64,000 nucleotides of DNA from Hericium rajendrae (lineage: Eukaryota; Basidiomycota; Agaricomycetes; Russulales; Hericiaceae): the NCBI GenBank assembly GCA_033439255.1, contig CM065879.1, positions 1,406,501 to 1,470,500 on the forward strand. Reading direction: 5' to 3'. Shown piece by piece: positions 11,170 through 22,489 of the stretch (positions within the stretch are counted from its first letter, which is position 1; every line of letters begins with the position of its first letter). The notes beneath the pieces were generated by a model. It did not search any database. It was given only the letters and a program-made list of their open reading frames with translations, and was not told the origin of the DNA. Made by a program: the position numbers and the translations under genes.

Positions 11170-11997
11170 ATGAGTGACCCGGCAAACGAAAGCGACTGGA
11201 AGGTGTAAGTCTCCCCTGATTTTCCTCCCGAACATATCGTCTCAATGCCTTGTCAGCCAGCTGAGACACTTGAATTCCTACCGTAACAACGACCTCGGAA
11301 TCTACTCCATTACTCGTGTACCCAAAATTCTCATTTGGCATGCTCCCGTCGACGAGCCTGCCCGGCTGACTATTCCTGAAACGCACGATCCACTCACAAT
11401 CTGGATCCCAGGAAAAATCACGACCGCCCACTTCGCAGGCTTTAACAATCGACCCAAAGAAAACGTCAGTGTTCATGTCAAACCCCTCCTACCTGCCGAT
11501 AGCCGAGCAACCACAGCGCTACTTAGGAAAGTGTCAAGCGCGCATAGTACGTGAACTCTATCCTCTTCAATCATTTGCGTACTGACGCCTGGCAGTCACA
11601 TCAAACAATACTGTAATGGCCAGCCGAGTACAACGCTTTTACTTGCCAGGCAGTCAGATCCCAGTCGTACGTCGATCAATTTAATAGAAAATCTCTTAGC
11701 TTCAATGTCTTCCAGTTCCATCCTTTCGATCGTGCTTGGGATGGCCGCGAGCATGTACAGGGAAAGAAGAATATGGCACGATATGACGCCCACCTGTTCA
11801 AAAACGGCAACTTCGTCCTCCTCGAAGTTGAAGTTGTGAAATACTGCCACTCAGCGCGTCGACCGTACGCTGCCTTCGATGAAACTGGTCGAGCTTGGTT
11901 CGAGTTACAAAATATTGTGCTACTAAAGTCTAATTCCTCTTTACCTACCACTAGCACCGATGCTCGGCCTGCGGATACCATTTCGGTGTCAATTTAA
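11170..11997 (+). CDS. Unknown array paralogue 2
   Basis: Second member of the three-gene array. Exon 1 (11170 on) codes MSDPANESDWKV; a phase-2 intron leads to QLRHLNSYRNNDLGIYS, PKILIWHAPVDEPARLT, TIWIPGKITTAHFAGF and NVSVHVKPLLP. Two more introns follow (near 11550-11596 and 11650-11716), the last in phase 0 before FHPFDRAWDGREHVQGKK, then FKNGNFVLLEVEVVKYCH and AWFELQNIVLLKSN. The phase-2 and phase-0 introns occupy the same positions as in paralogues 1 and 3. There is no catalytic motif. It lies 186 bp upstream of paralogue 3 in the same orientation. Confidence 0.65.
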
Positions 11998-12087
11998 TTG
12001 ATTTTTCCCACGAGTCTCCTCCTATCTGCTCCCTGATCAACTTCTCTCACTCACGATCACCTCTTTCACCACGAACCCCCTCCTACT

Positions 12088-12901
12088 ATGGCCTACACGA
12101 AAGACAACGATGTCAATCGTCTCATCAAGTACTACTTTACTTTCAACTTATATTGCGAATTATTCATTCTATTGCAGACGCGTGGAACTACTCAACGACT
12201 ACCACGACGACGCGCGTGCTGTCTACGGCCTCGACAATCTCCCTAACAAGACACACTGGCAGTCTATTGCACCCGGCCATCCTCAACGCTTATACAGTGA
12301 CGCTACTTCCCATCCTGCAACATTCTGGCTCACCGGTGTCATAAGAGACATGAATACGGCTTCCATCACAGGCGAACCCCTGCAAACAATCAGCCTCTCT
12401 TTAGACTTATTTGGTGTCGAGAGCCCATCTGTTGCCTCCGACCTGCTAGGAGAGCAAAAAGATCACCCGAGTGAGCAAAATTGACAATCAATATATCTTT
12501 ATTAACTTCACAATAGGACTGGGCTGTAATCCCGAATGGATGATCGGTGCCTCTCACAAGCAGAAACCTTCCGACGGCGCCGATAAAACTATTGTGAGTA
12601 GCCAACCACGCTGTAGAATTTTCATCACATATCTTTCCAGTTTCATCCATTTGACAATATCTGGGACGGCCGAGAGAAATTCACGGCCAAGCACGAAATG
12701 TCAAGATATACGGAATCTCTCCGCACCGGAGACGTTGTCATAGTCGAAGTCGAAGTAATCAAAGACTGGATTAGAAGCGCATTAGTATTCGGACCGGGCT
12801 GGTTTGATATCCAGCACGTTGTTCTGCTCTACGCTTCACTCGGACATTCGATCTGCCCTCGTCTGATTGGCCGGGCAGACCGTTTGCGAGAACAAATGTA
12901 A
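12088..12901 (+). CDS. Unknown array paralogue 3
   Basis: Third member of the array, four exons. MAYTKDNDVNRLIK, a 51-bp phase-2 intron, RVELLNDYHDDARAVYG, SHPATFWLTGVIRDMN and QTISLSLDLFGVE, an intron, LGCNPEWMIGASHKQKPS, a phase-0 intron, then FHPFDNIWDGREKFTAKH, LRTGDVVIVEVEVIKDW and GWFDIQHVVLLYASLG. HPFDxxWDGRE is nearly identical to paralogue 2, so these two are the most recent duplicates. Function unknown. Confidence 0.65.
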
Positions 12902-13010
12902 TTCTACTCAGGCATAATAACATAGTCTGCAGAAAAGAAATCTCATGAAATCAGCCTGTCTGGACGGGGACAGGTGATGCCCGGAGGGCCGTACTATGGA
13001 GAGGATGATC

Positions 13011-13987
13011 AGGACCCCTGATAATTCGGTCAGAGGTTCGGTCCCAAAATGCTGGTTTTCGGGGTCTAGCCGGGGTGCCGATTTCGGGGTTTGGCCTCAG
13101 ACCTCGACCAAAGTTGGCGATTTTCGAGGCAGCAAGGCATCGGACCTCATTCAAAATACGGTATTTGAGCCTGGCCCAGTGAAATGAAAGACATAAATAC
13201 TGTGGGCGAGCAGCAGCAAGGAGGGCCAGTTTTGCTCAAGGCTTTTGAGAGACACCATCAGCCGTTCAGGTTGGGGATGTATTTAACTCTGAACTCGCCA
13301 TAGTACATTGCACTTCGCCGTACTGCGGCGGTCAGCGGCATGAACAATGCTCAACTCGACCGTCACTGTGTCTGAGAGACATGGTCACCGGTCTAGAAGG
13401 ATGGGCAGAAAATGACTATGAATCATTTGTCATTTATCTCTCTCGATCGTACAGCTGAATTTGGACTGGCGTGACTCTCAATCGGGCGCACGGCTCCTTG
13501 TCGCTCGTCAAGCAAGTGAAATCTAGCCATGTACACTGGATGACTTTCCCCAGGATAAATCACGAGTAATGGAGTCCCGTAAGGCCTCGTCAACCAATCG
13601 GGTTGCCCCGATGAGCCGTATTTTAGCATTGATCTGCGTCGAAACATATCATAACATACTATAAATCAATTGCTAGAGAAAGTCACCCACTAGTCAGTAT
13701 CTCCGAGATGCATATTTTATTAATTTGATCTCTTCTAGATGTAGATGCGGTTGAGTATTTATATTGTATGACCGGTCAATGATCCTGGCGACCCTCCCTA
13801 TGGCGTGCCAAATTCGGGGTTTGGGATGAGACCCTCCGGCGGCTGGCCGGTTTTCGGGGCCCACAGGCCTGTGTCCACCCGGGCAGGCCGCCCGGGTTTT
13901 CGGGGTGTAAGATCATAGCTCGCTCCCGGCGGGGCCGGTTTTCGGGGTTCTGGGTGTCGAACCTTTACCGGGATTATCAGGGGTCCT
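13011..13987. mobile_element. Non-autonomous TIR DNA transposon with 8-bp TSD
   Basis: A 977-bp element bounded by imperfect terminal inverted repeats of about 40 bp that start AGGACCCCTGATAAT at both ends (first 15 bp identical). It is flanked by a perfect 8-bp target-site duplication, GGATGATC, at 13003-13010 and 13988-13995. Subterminal copies of GGTTTTCGGGG lie at 13054, 13849, 13895 and 13937, with weaker copies near 13081 and 13811, all in the same orientation although they sit at both ends. There is no transposase frame. An 8-bp duplication with repeated subterminal motifs fits hAT-like or Kyakuja/Dileera/Zisupton (KDZ) elements; the superfamily cannot be settled from one copy. It lies between the unknown array and CLF1. 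Confidence 0.85.
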
Positions 13988-14132
13988 GGATGATCACGAA
14001 GATGAAGAACCCAAATAAGGCAACTCGCCGTATCTGCTGACTAAGCAGTATCGTCTACCGCTTTGCGTCTGTTGACCGTCCTTACACTCAGTCATCCGTG
14101 AACCCTTATAGCAACTATAGTCTGTGCCCAAC

Positions 14133-16885
14133 ATGCAAGACGGAAGGGCTCCTCGGTAAGTACGCTTCACTTATCAGTAGTTGCTGGTGCTGAATATTGC
14201 GTCATAGAATCAAGAATCGGGCACCAGCTGCCATCCAAGTGCGTTTCATACTGTGGTGCATCGAGTGTTCTTGTACTGAATAGAATTGCAGATCACCGCT
14301 GAGCAACTACTTCGAGAAGTGTGTGATCAACTAACTCTTGCGTTTGTGCTGTATTGACATGCTTTATGTTAGGCTCAAGAGCGTCAAGAAGCGCAGTTTG
14401 TCGCTCCCAAACAGCGAGTCGAGGATTTCGAGGAGCTTCATGAGTACCGTGGTCGGAAGCGAAAGGAGTTCGAGGAGCGGATAAGGCGGACGCGAGGTAG
14501 CATGTGAGTGTCACCGTTCTGACAGTCATTCGCACAGGCTCTCACATAGGTGATCTTCCAGCAAAGAATGGCTTCAGTACGCAAACTGGGAGGTGCGTCC
14601 GAACTCCCGTCCACTTCCATTCCGGCATACTTACCACCATTGACCCCACCCAGGCATCCCAAAGTGAATTCGCCCGCGCCCGCTCCATCTTCGAGCGCGC
14701 CCTCGACGTCGACCCGCGCAGCGTCCAGCTCTGGCTGAGCTACTCCGAGATGGAGCTCAAAGCGCGCAATGTCCAGCATGCGCGCAACCTGTTCGACCGC
14801 GCGGTGACGCTCCTCCCGCGCATCGATCAGCTCTGGTACAAGTATGTCTACCTCGAGGAGCTCCTCCAGAACGTGCCCGGCGCGCGCCAGGTGTTCGAGC
14901 GCTGGATGGCCTGGGAGCCCGACGACAAGGCGTGGATGGCGTACATTAAGATGGAGACGCGCTACAATGAGATGGACCGTGCGAGCAAGATCTACGAGCG
15001 GTGGGTTGCAGTGCGCCCGGAGCCGCGGGTGTGGGTGAAGTGGGGCAAGTTCGAGGAGGAGCGCGTAAAGGTGGATAAGGCGCGGGAGGTGTTCCAGACG
15101 GCGCTCGAATTCTTCGGAGATGAGGAAGAGCAGGTGGACAAGGCTCAGGCAGTGTTCAGCGCGTTCGCGAAGATGGAGACGAGGTTGAAGGAGTATGAAC
15201 GTGCTCGGGTCATCTATAAGGTGCGTATCGGCGATATTGCTGATACGTGAAGTTACTGACTCTCTTTTCTAGTTCGCTCTGTCACGTCTGCCCCGTTCAA
15301 AATCCGCAAATCTATACGCAGCATACACCAGATTCGAAAAGCAGCACGGCACACGAACGTCCCTCGAGTCGACTGTTCTTGGCAAGCGGCGCATTCAATA
15401 CGAGGAAGAGCTTGCGCACGACGGGCGAAATTACGATGTATGGTTCGATTACGCGCGGCTCGAGGAGGGCGCCTATCGGCAGCTGAAGGAGGAAGGTGCG
15501 ACTGCTGAAGAAGAGGAAAAGTCGGCCGGTCGTGTGCGGGAAGTTTATGAGCGCGCTGTGGCACAGGTACCACCAGGGGGCGAAAAGCGACATTGGCGGC
15601 GATACATATTCCTGTGGTTGTTTTATGCTCTGTTTGAGGAGACTGAAACGAAGGTATGTGCGATGGTTTTTCTTTCCATGGTGTAAATGGGCTCATCTTG
15701 ACAATTCACCCAGGACTACGCGCGGGCACGACAGATATATCAGACGGCTGTCCAGCTTGCTCCGCATAAACAGTTCACTTTCGCAAAGCTGTGGATCATG
15801 TATGCAAAGTTCGAGGCGCGGAGATTAGACCTGCCCGCTGCTCGCAGAATCCTTGGTGCCGCCATCGGAATGTGTCCCAAACAGGCGCTCTTCAAGGGTT
15901 ATATCCAGCTGGAATTTGATGTATGTCTATCGTTTTCTGTCTCTAGTTCATGATCCATGACTGACTTGCTTTCAGCTTCGTGAATTCGACCGCGTCAGGA
16001 CGCTGTACGAGAAGTACCTCGAGGTATGTCTGTTTTCATCCTGGGAAAAATCACCGTTCTTACGCCTTTTTCCCCAGTTCGATCCCACCAACTCCGCGGC
16101 CTGGATCAGGTACGCCGAGCTCGAGTCGCAGCTCGCCGACTTCCCGCGTGCCCGCGCCATCTTCGAGCTCGGCGTGTCACAGCCGCTGCTCTCGATGCCC
16201 GAGCTGCTCTGGAAGGCCTATATCGACTTCGAGGTCGAGGAAGGCGAGCGCGAGAAGGCGCGCGCGCTGTATGAGCGGCTGGTCGACAGCAGCGGGCACT
16301 GGAAGGTATGGGTCGCGTATGCGCTGTTCGAGGCGCAGCCGATTGCGCTCCCGCGGGACGAGCGGGAGGAAGAGGAGGAAGAGGAGGAAGAGGAGGCGGA
16401 GGTGAAGATGGTTGAGGGTGATTTGGAGCTCGCCAGGAAGGTGTTCCAGAGGGGGTACAACCATCTGAAGGACAAGGGTTTGAAGAACGAACGTGTCGCT
16501 CTATTGCAAGTGTGGAAGAACTTCGAGGAGACGAATGGCACGCCAGATGATGTCGCGAAGGTGCAGGGCATGATGCCGATCCAGGGCAAGAAGCGCTATG
16601 TCGACGAGGAAACAGGCCAGCTTGTCGAAGGTGCGTCCACATCCGTTTTCATCCTTTTTCTGTGCTGACACCGCCTGACTAGATTACGATTTCATCTTCG
16701 CCGACGATGAACGCGAGGCCACTGTCACGTCCTTCAAGTTCCTGCAAATGGCACACGCGTGGAAGGCGAAGAAGGCTGCCGAGCCCGCGCCGCCGAAGGC
16801 GCCCACGCCCGAGCCTCGTGGCGAGGACGAGGCGATGGAGGAAGGTGGGAGCAGTGATGTTGCAAGTTCGCACGGAGGCGATTGA
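14133..16885 (+). CDS. CLF1: Pre-mRNA splicing factor Clf1/crooked-neck
   Basis: HAT-repeat scaffold of the NineTeen complex, needed for spliceosome activation. The start MQDGRAPR is followed by three small introns and the conserved N-terminus [20 protein letters not shown] and [20 protein letters not shown]. Then comes a run of half-a-TPR repeats: [108 protein letters not shown], and later [19 protein letters not shown] and [19 protein letters not shown]. The C-terminus has a poly-Glu stretch and ends in a charged tail. All exons join in one frame with GT-AG introns and the full repeat set is present, so the gene is intact. It begins 138 bp after the transposon's right target-site duplication. 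Confidence 0.93.
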
Positions 16886-17216
16886 TAGGTACCAACTTTG
16901 CTTTATATGCTCGTTGTTGTATTGCTGTCTTGTATTCTTTTCAAAATCTGCTGCACGATGGCACTGATTTAACTCGACATCGACCGGGGTAGTGTTACGG
17001 GACTTATCTCGGAGGTGAGTTGCCTTATTGAGTTTCTTGATCCCTTTGTTCCTTGTCCGCCTCGTTTCCGTATGTTTGCAAGGAGGCATCGGCCTGCATG
17101 CATCACGATGACGGTGAGGCCTTGAGGTGCGGCATGTTGCGGCATGTATAAATCATTCCGATCTTCTTGTTCTGGGAGCAGCTCTTCTCTTCTTTCATTG
17201 ATCCAGGCCAGCCATC
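16886..17216. other. Intergenic, no gene seen
   Basis: Spacer between CLF1 and the next gene, same strand; presumably terminator and promoter. No motif recognised. Confidence 0.4.
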
Positions 17217-18338
17217 ATGAAGGATACCACAGGCAAAACCTCATCAATCCGCCGTCTCTTCCACCCGTACGCATATGGAGTGCAAAGGGACAGAGTAGAA
17301 TGGGCGGTACGTATCCAAGCCTGCATATCATCTCCTTTGTCCTTAAATTCAGTCCTACAGACGACGCGAACCCGCACAATAAGGGTACCCAAGGGATTAT
17401 CCGCAAAGGATGTGTATGACCCAGAGAATGAAAAGTATAAGGGGTGTAATATCGTGTTCAAATACGAGAAAGACGAAGAAGGGGTGTTTCTGCCGGATCT
17501 AGTCACCCTGGCACGACAAGGTGCTACAGGACTCGTCGACTACCTGTTCCCAAAACTCCCCGCGCGCGTTAGGAGTCTCCTCCGGAATGTCGCGTCGGTC
17601 GCGCGCGGTTTCCACATGCAGTCTCAAGTCGAGCGCGCGGGTGAATCGGATGACGAGGACGTCCAGATGCATGATGTCCCGGTCATTGATCTCCTGAGCT
17701 CCGATTCTCACGAAGCACCCTTCAATCCGATCCACTCGACCCAGCCATTGCCATCCTCCGAGGCGTCATCCTTCTCGAATTCATATCCCCAGCCAGCGCA
17801 TACCGAGACTCCTCCTAGTGCGCGTTGTTCGTCCCCGTCTCCATCTGTGGTTCCCCCACGTCCTGAGCCGCCATCCGACTCGCTGAATCCCGAGATCAGG
17901 TGGACGAAGCTGCGCGGACATCCCATCCACACCTCCTGGCACCGCTCCAAAGCACCGTACCCCCTCACACATCCTCCCACTCTCCATTCGGAGCCCGAGC
18001 GCGGCCGGCTCTACGCGCACGTCTGCACCCACAGTGCGATCGCGCGCCCCGTGCAGACGTGGATATGGGGCGAGAAGTTCAGCGAGCAGGGCGCGAAGAT
18101 GGGCTGGATCAGGGTCAGCGAGTGGTATCCCCATCCCGAGCTGGACGACTATCGCCTCCGCGTAAGCACGGACGGGAGGCCGAGCTGGGTGACGCGGAAG
18201 ACGATGTCGACGTACAGGAGCCGGGGGCGGAAGCGCAGCGTGGTAAGAGGTAACGGGTTATAGGTGCCAGTATATTTCTCGCAGCTGGTGTATAACGAGA
18301 GGTTCCGCGTTGGGAGACAGCGATTCAATATTTACTAG
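17217..18338 (+). CDS. Unknown protein with disordered middle
   Basis: Hypothetical gene starting MKDTTGKTSSIRRLFHPYAY. A probable 54-bp intron at about 17308-17361 (a multiple of three) joins DRVEWA to TTRTRTIRVPKGLSAKDVYD. The middle is Ser/Pro-rich and low complexity (about residues 150-225). A conserved-looking C-terminal block follows: IRWTKLRGHPIHTSWHRSK, RLYAHVCTHSAIARPVQTW, MGWIRVSEWYPHPELDDYRL, then a basic tail. The open frame would stop at 18263. A GTAAGA donor just before that and an acceptor at about 18286 would instead add LVYNERFRVGRQRFNIY and stop at 18338, which I prefer. No enzyme motif was recognised. Confidence 0.55.
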
Positions 18339-18865
18339 TTTACATGTACTTAAACCAGATGACCTTAATTGACAATGTCCATGTAATATAAGAACGTGCA
18401 CTGACTATTGCTCGCATATGCCTATATGCAGTATCACTTCAGGAAGGTGAGTTGTCTTGATCTCTCGAACGAGCGACCACGGAATTGCGCATCTACAAGC
18501 GCCCACAAACAGTAATCCGGCAAATAGCGGCGTTTAGCTGCTGGCACTTGCCACTCACTTGCCTGGCGGAACGTTCCAACTTACGGCAGAGACTCGAACA
18601 CGTCGCTATGGCAAACATGCTTTGTTCGACGACGACAGTTCGATGGACCAGCACCTTCGGCCTCTGAAGGTGACTCACATTTGGTGTCGCTCTCCTCTAC
18701 GCCCGACGGACTCAGCATACATATGTGAGTGCCTTACATCTACATCGGTATCCTATTCGACTTGCTGATCTCTAGTTACGGCCAACTAGCCATACAGACT
18801 AAAGGCGTCGGCGTGTCGCCATTAGAATATTAAGGATCCAACCTCTGTGGACACAGCAACTCAAC
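18339..18865. other. Intergenic, no gene seen
   Basis: No coding or repeat signal supported. It includes the presumed promoter of the F-box gene downstream. Confidence 0.4.
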
Positions 18866-20463
18866 ATGCACCGGTCTCTCGAAATTCCCGAGATCGTGTG
18901 TATGATTGCCCAATGTCTTTCGCGACCACCAGATTTTGTCTACCTTCGGGCCTTACCATGCGAGTCAAATTGCACAAAACGTGAAGAAGCGATCAAGAGG
19001 CAAGCTCTGTTGTCCCTCTCGTTGACTTCGAGGTCGTTGTTGGAACCCTGTCTCGATGCGTTGTGGAGTTGTATGCTGTCAGCTCGACCTCTGTTCGAGA
19101 ATATCATCCCTGCAGAGGGAGTCAAGCCCGGAGAGGGGGGATACGCTCAATATCACGAAGCTATGGTAAGTCCAACCTGAATCTCTGGTCGCAGAATACA
19201 CGGTGACATGGCAACGATTTCATCTCGCAGGGTCTACCTCGATGTTTGGAGAATGCGGATTGGACCCGATTTCACTATTACGCCTCTCGAATCAAGGGCT
19301 TGATTGTTTGTCCCGTCGACTTGGATATCATTGTCGGCCGCGCCCTCTCCAGTCGGTCGTCCATGCACGCTCCCCTTCTTCCGAACTTGCGATATCTCTA
19401 TTGGGCCGACAGCAGAGACGCTTCGTTACCTTACATAAACCACCTTGCAGGACCGAATGTCACATGTCTCAAGCTGGCTTTTATCGCCATCAGGAGGGAT
19501 TGCGAACAATCCGTGTACGCGACACTCTTGTCCCTCCGAGAGACCTGCCCACTCTTAGAGAACATGAATATCAGCGAGCACGGACCTGGTTGGCACCTTA
19601 CACTACTTTTATCCGTGTTCTCAGACATCACCAGTGTGGAGTTGTCATGCGCAATACCAGGTGATGCTCTAATTTGCCTGTCACGGATGGCCAACCTCCG
19701 GGCCCTGAAAGGAACACTCGATCCAACGGATCCCTTCATGTCGTCTACTACCGTCCCACTGGATTTTGCCTCCCTTCAGCACTTGCATTGGACAGTCTGC
19801 GACTTGAGTGAAGCCGCGGCTCTTCTCCGCCGTCTCCAACCCCCAGGCCGTGCCCGCGAGTTCCAGTCCCTCACTTTCGAGCGTAACAACTGCGACATCG
19901 ATTCCGACGTCCTCAAACTCTTCCTCAACACCCTTCTTTCTACCTGCTCGACGCAGACTCTCTCCTCGCTCGCGCTCAAAGATGGCGGCGTGCCTGATAT
20001 ATTGGACGGGGGGGACGACTGTAGGGCCCTTGGTACCGCGTCTGCGGATCTGCGTCCCCTCTTTCAGTTCGGCTGCATCGAGGTGCTCCGCCTTGAGTGC
20101 CTGCCCGTTGTGCTCGACGACGCGTTTATTGCTGCGGCAGCTACGACGTGGCCCCGCCTGCGCGTGCTGCGTCTGTTGTCGCGTGCGCCATGGGAGTGCG
20201 CCATCACGCCTGCAGGGCTCCTGCTTCTCGCCAGACAGTGTCGACGGCTCGAGGAACTAGAGGTGGAAATCGGTTCCTGGCCTGACCCCATTCCGCCGCC
20301 GCCATATGGGTCTGCCGACATGGGGGGACGCGAAGTCCCACTATTTGTTTATATCCGCCACAGTGTCGTCGTGAACGAAGTGGAGAGAACTGCGAGGTTG
20401 GACTTCATAAGGGAAACATTCCCCAATGCTGATGTCGCATACGAATGCGAGGAGTTGATCTAG
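18866..20463 (+). CDS. F-box/LRR-like protein
   Basis: Starts MHRSLEIPEIVCMIAQCLSR, the usual opening of basidiomycete F-box proteins, which act as substrate adaptors of SCF ubiquitin ligases. The F-box spans about residues 3-75 (RQALLSLSLTSRSLLEPCLD; LWSCM). One intron (about 19165-19230) joins AM to GLPRCLENADWTRFHYYASR. The rest is a series of irregular leucine-rich segments, for example LLPNLRYLYWADS, VTCLKLAFIAIRRD and MANLRALKGTLD, then IEVLRLECLPVVLDD, WPRLRVLRLLSR and CRRLEELEVEIGSW. The length of about 510 residues is typical. Such genes occur in large numbers in Agaricomycetes, so the substrate cannot be predicted. Confidence 0.8.
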
Positions 20464-20858
20464 TGGTAGCTGGTCGAGCCTTACCAGGCCTTACAATAGC
20501 ACTGTCGAAGCGTCCACAGTCGACGTGTGCTGGGTTAGTGTACATATGCACGTGCGACGACCACCCTATAGATAGCCCGCGAGAGGACAATTCAGATAGT
20601 GCAGATAGTCCTGCGACATGTTGCTATAAAATCAAAAGAGTACGAGGAGATGTGCATCTAACGGCAGATTCAGCTTGTAGTTATGTCGTACAAAGGCCAC
20701 GCACGACACTATATGCTGAATGCAATTTTGACAAGAATTCCTCTTGAAGACTACAGCAAAGATCCGGAGACAACAGCATTGCAATCTACAGCACAATAAC
20801 CAATGAACAGCATCTCCCCGACATATCCCCACCACAAAGTATACAGCAGCGAAAAGCG
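20464..20858. other. 3' intergenic, no gene seen
   Basis: Spacer between the converging F-box and zuotin genes. No feature recognised. Confidence 0.4.
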
Positions 20859-22240
20859 TTATGATGCTGGGGTCTCATCGGTAGCTCTTGCAGCTCTCCT
20901 GGCCTTCTTAGCGGCAGTCGCGGCAGCAGCCTTTGCCCTCTTAGCCTCCGCCTTGGCAGCCTGGAAACGTCAAGCACCAGGATCAGTCTGGTCCTATATA
21001 GAAAAGAAAGGCTGCGACCGACCTTCTCTTCCTCCTCCTTCTTCTTTGCGGCCTCCTCTGCCAGTCGCTTCTCCTCTTCCGCATTCACCTTGGGCGTCGA
21101 GGTGCCGCTCTTGGTCTTGCGCTTCGCCTCGCGCGCTGCCTTCTCTTCCTCCTTGATGCGCTTGATGCGCGGGTCCAGGCTCAGAGCAAGATCGACGATG
21201 CCACGCAGGCGGGCGGTGTCCTCCTTCTTACGTCGCGCGCGCTCGGACTTGTTCTTCTTCTCCGTGTAGCGCTTGTCATCGCGGCTACATATTCCGTCAA
21301 TAAATAGATAACCCGACGAATGGCAGAAGACACGCACTTATCGCTGCCCTCGTTGACTTCCTTGTCGAGATACTCGAAGCTCCGCCAGCTGTCGAAGTTG
21401 TACCAGAAATCATAGAAACCCTCGACGGCCTGCTTGGGGGCGGCGTACGTGCCGAGCTGCGGGACGGGCTGCTTGCGGCTGAAGCGGGCCTCGCGCTCGA
21501 AGACGGGAGTGAAGAGCTCGAAGAACGCGGCGTGCGGGTCCTTCGCCTTCTTGATCTCGGAGGGGGTGGGCACGTCGTCCTCGAGCGCGCCGTAGTACGG
21601 GTCGACCGAGTCGAACTGGCGGCGCTTCTCGGGGTTGGTAAGGATGTCCATCGCCTTCTGGATGCACTTGAAAAAGGCGTCGTCGTTCGCGTAGCCGGCG
21701 ACGCCGGCCTTTTTGTCGGGGTGATGCTTGAGCACCTTTTTGCGGTGGGCGATTTTGATCTGGTCGTCGGTGGCGCGGTAGCGCAGGTGCGAGAGGCCGA
21801 GCACCATGTAGTGGTCTTGGTTCTACATCGCAGGTCGATATTGATCTAGAAAGTAAAGCGCCTGAGGGCTTACCTTCCAGTCTTTGGGATCAAGTGTAAG
21901 CAGGTGATCGGGCTCCTCCTCCTCGCCCACCCCGAGATCATCCTCGCCGTTGAGCCCGGTGCCGTGCAGGATTTCGAGCCGCTTCCGCTCCTCCTCTAGA
22001 TGCTTGTCGTGTTCCTCAAACGACAGATTGTGCACGGCGCGGCGCACATGGGCCAGGTATGCAGGTCCAGCAGGGAGTAGTCTCCGCTCGACCAAAGCTA
22101 ATCAGCAGAACAAAGTCAGATAAAGCTTGATGATAATCGGAAGCGTGCGCACGAGAGATGGAGTTTCCGGATGGCGGTTGTGCAGTCCAGCCTGCAGGAA
22201 GTGGGGGCGCAAATACAGGGAGCTGAAGGACGTCGGCCAT
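20859..22240 (-). CDS. ZUO1: Zuotin, ribosome-associated J-protein
   Basis: J-domain partner of the ribosome-associated complex, which stimulates Hsp70 on nascent chains. Exon 1 codes MADVLQLPVFAPPLPAGWTA. Then follow LVERRLLPAGPAYLAHVRR and LLTLDPKDWK, an intron, and the J-domain: NQDHYMVLGLSHLRYRATDD, HRKKVLKHHPDKKAG (the HPD motif is intact) and FFKCIQKAMDILTNPEKRRQ. The zuotin homology domain follows (FFELFTPVFEREARFSRKQP, FYDFWYNFDSWRSFEYLDKE), then the charged ribosome-binding helix (KRYTEKKNKSERARRKKEDT) and an Ala/Lys-rich end (AAKAEAKRAKAAAATAAKK...). The product is somewhat shorter than yeast Zuo1 at the C-terminus. It is divergent from the exonuclease gene, sharing a 249-bp promoter. 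Confidence 0.92.
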
Positions 22241-22372
22241 GGTGAGGAGAGGGTATGTGTGTAAGGCGTGTTCAGAGCGTTTTGCTTGCTCAGGCTGTAA
22301 AGCAAGAAATTTCTGAGCGTGGGAATGAATTCTGTGATATTGGGTTACGTAAATATATGGTCACATGCCTCG

Positions 22373-22387
22373 ACGCGTTGAACGCGT
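22373..22387. promoter_or_regulatory. Paired ACGCGT (MCB-like) sites
   Basis: Two ACGCGT hexamers at 22373-22378 and 22382-22387, forming a near-perfect palindrome in the shared promoter of ZUO1 (-) and the WRN-type exonuclease (+). ACGCGT is the core of the MluI cell-cycle box bound by fungal MBF at G1/S. That the sites function here is inferred. Confidence 0.4.
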
Positions 22388-22489
22388 CTTTTGCTGCGGT
22401 TCTGCCGACGTCTCGTTCGATTCCACCCGACTCCACTACGCCTTCTTGTATACCGACCACGAGCTTATTGGTTATATTCTCTAGAAGTT

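Noticed and set aside
16106-16642. Long minus-strand frame opposite CLF1.
   Set aside because: Arg/Pro/Ala composition is that of the antisense of GC-rich coding DNA; CLF1 explains the region.
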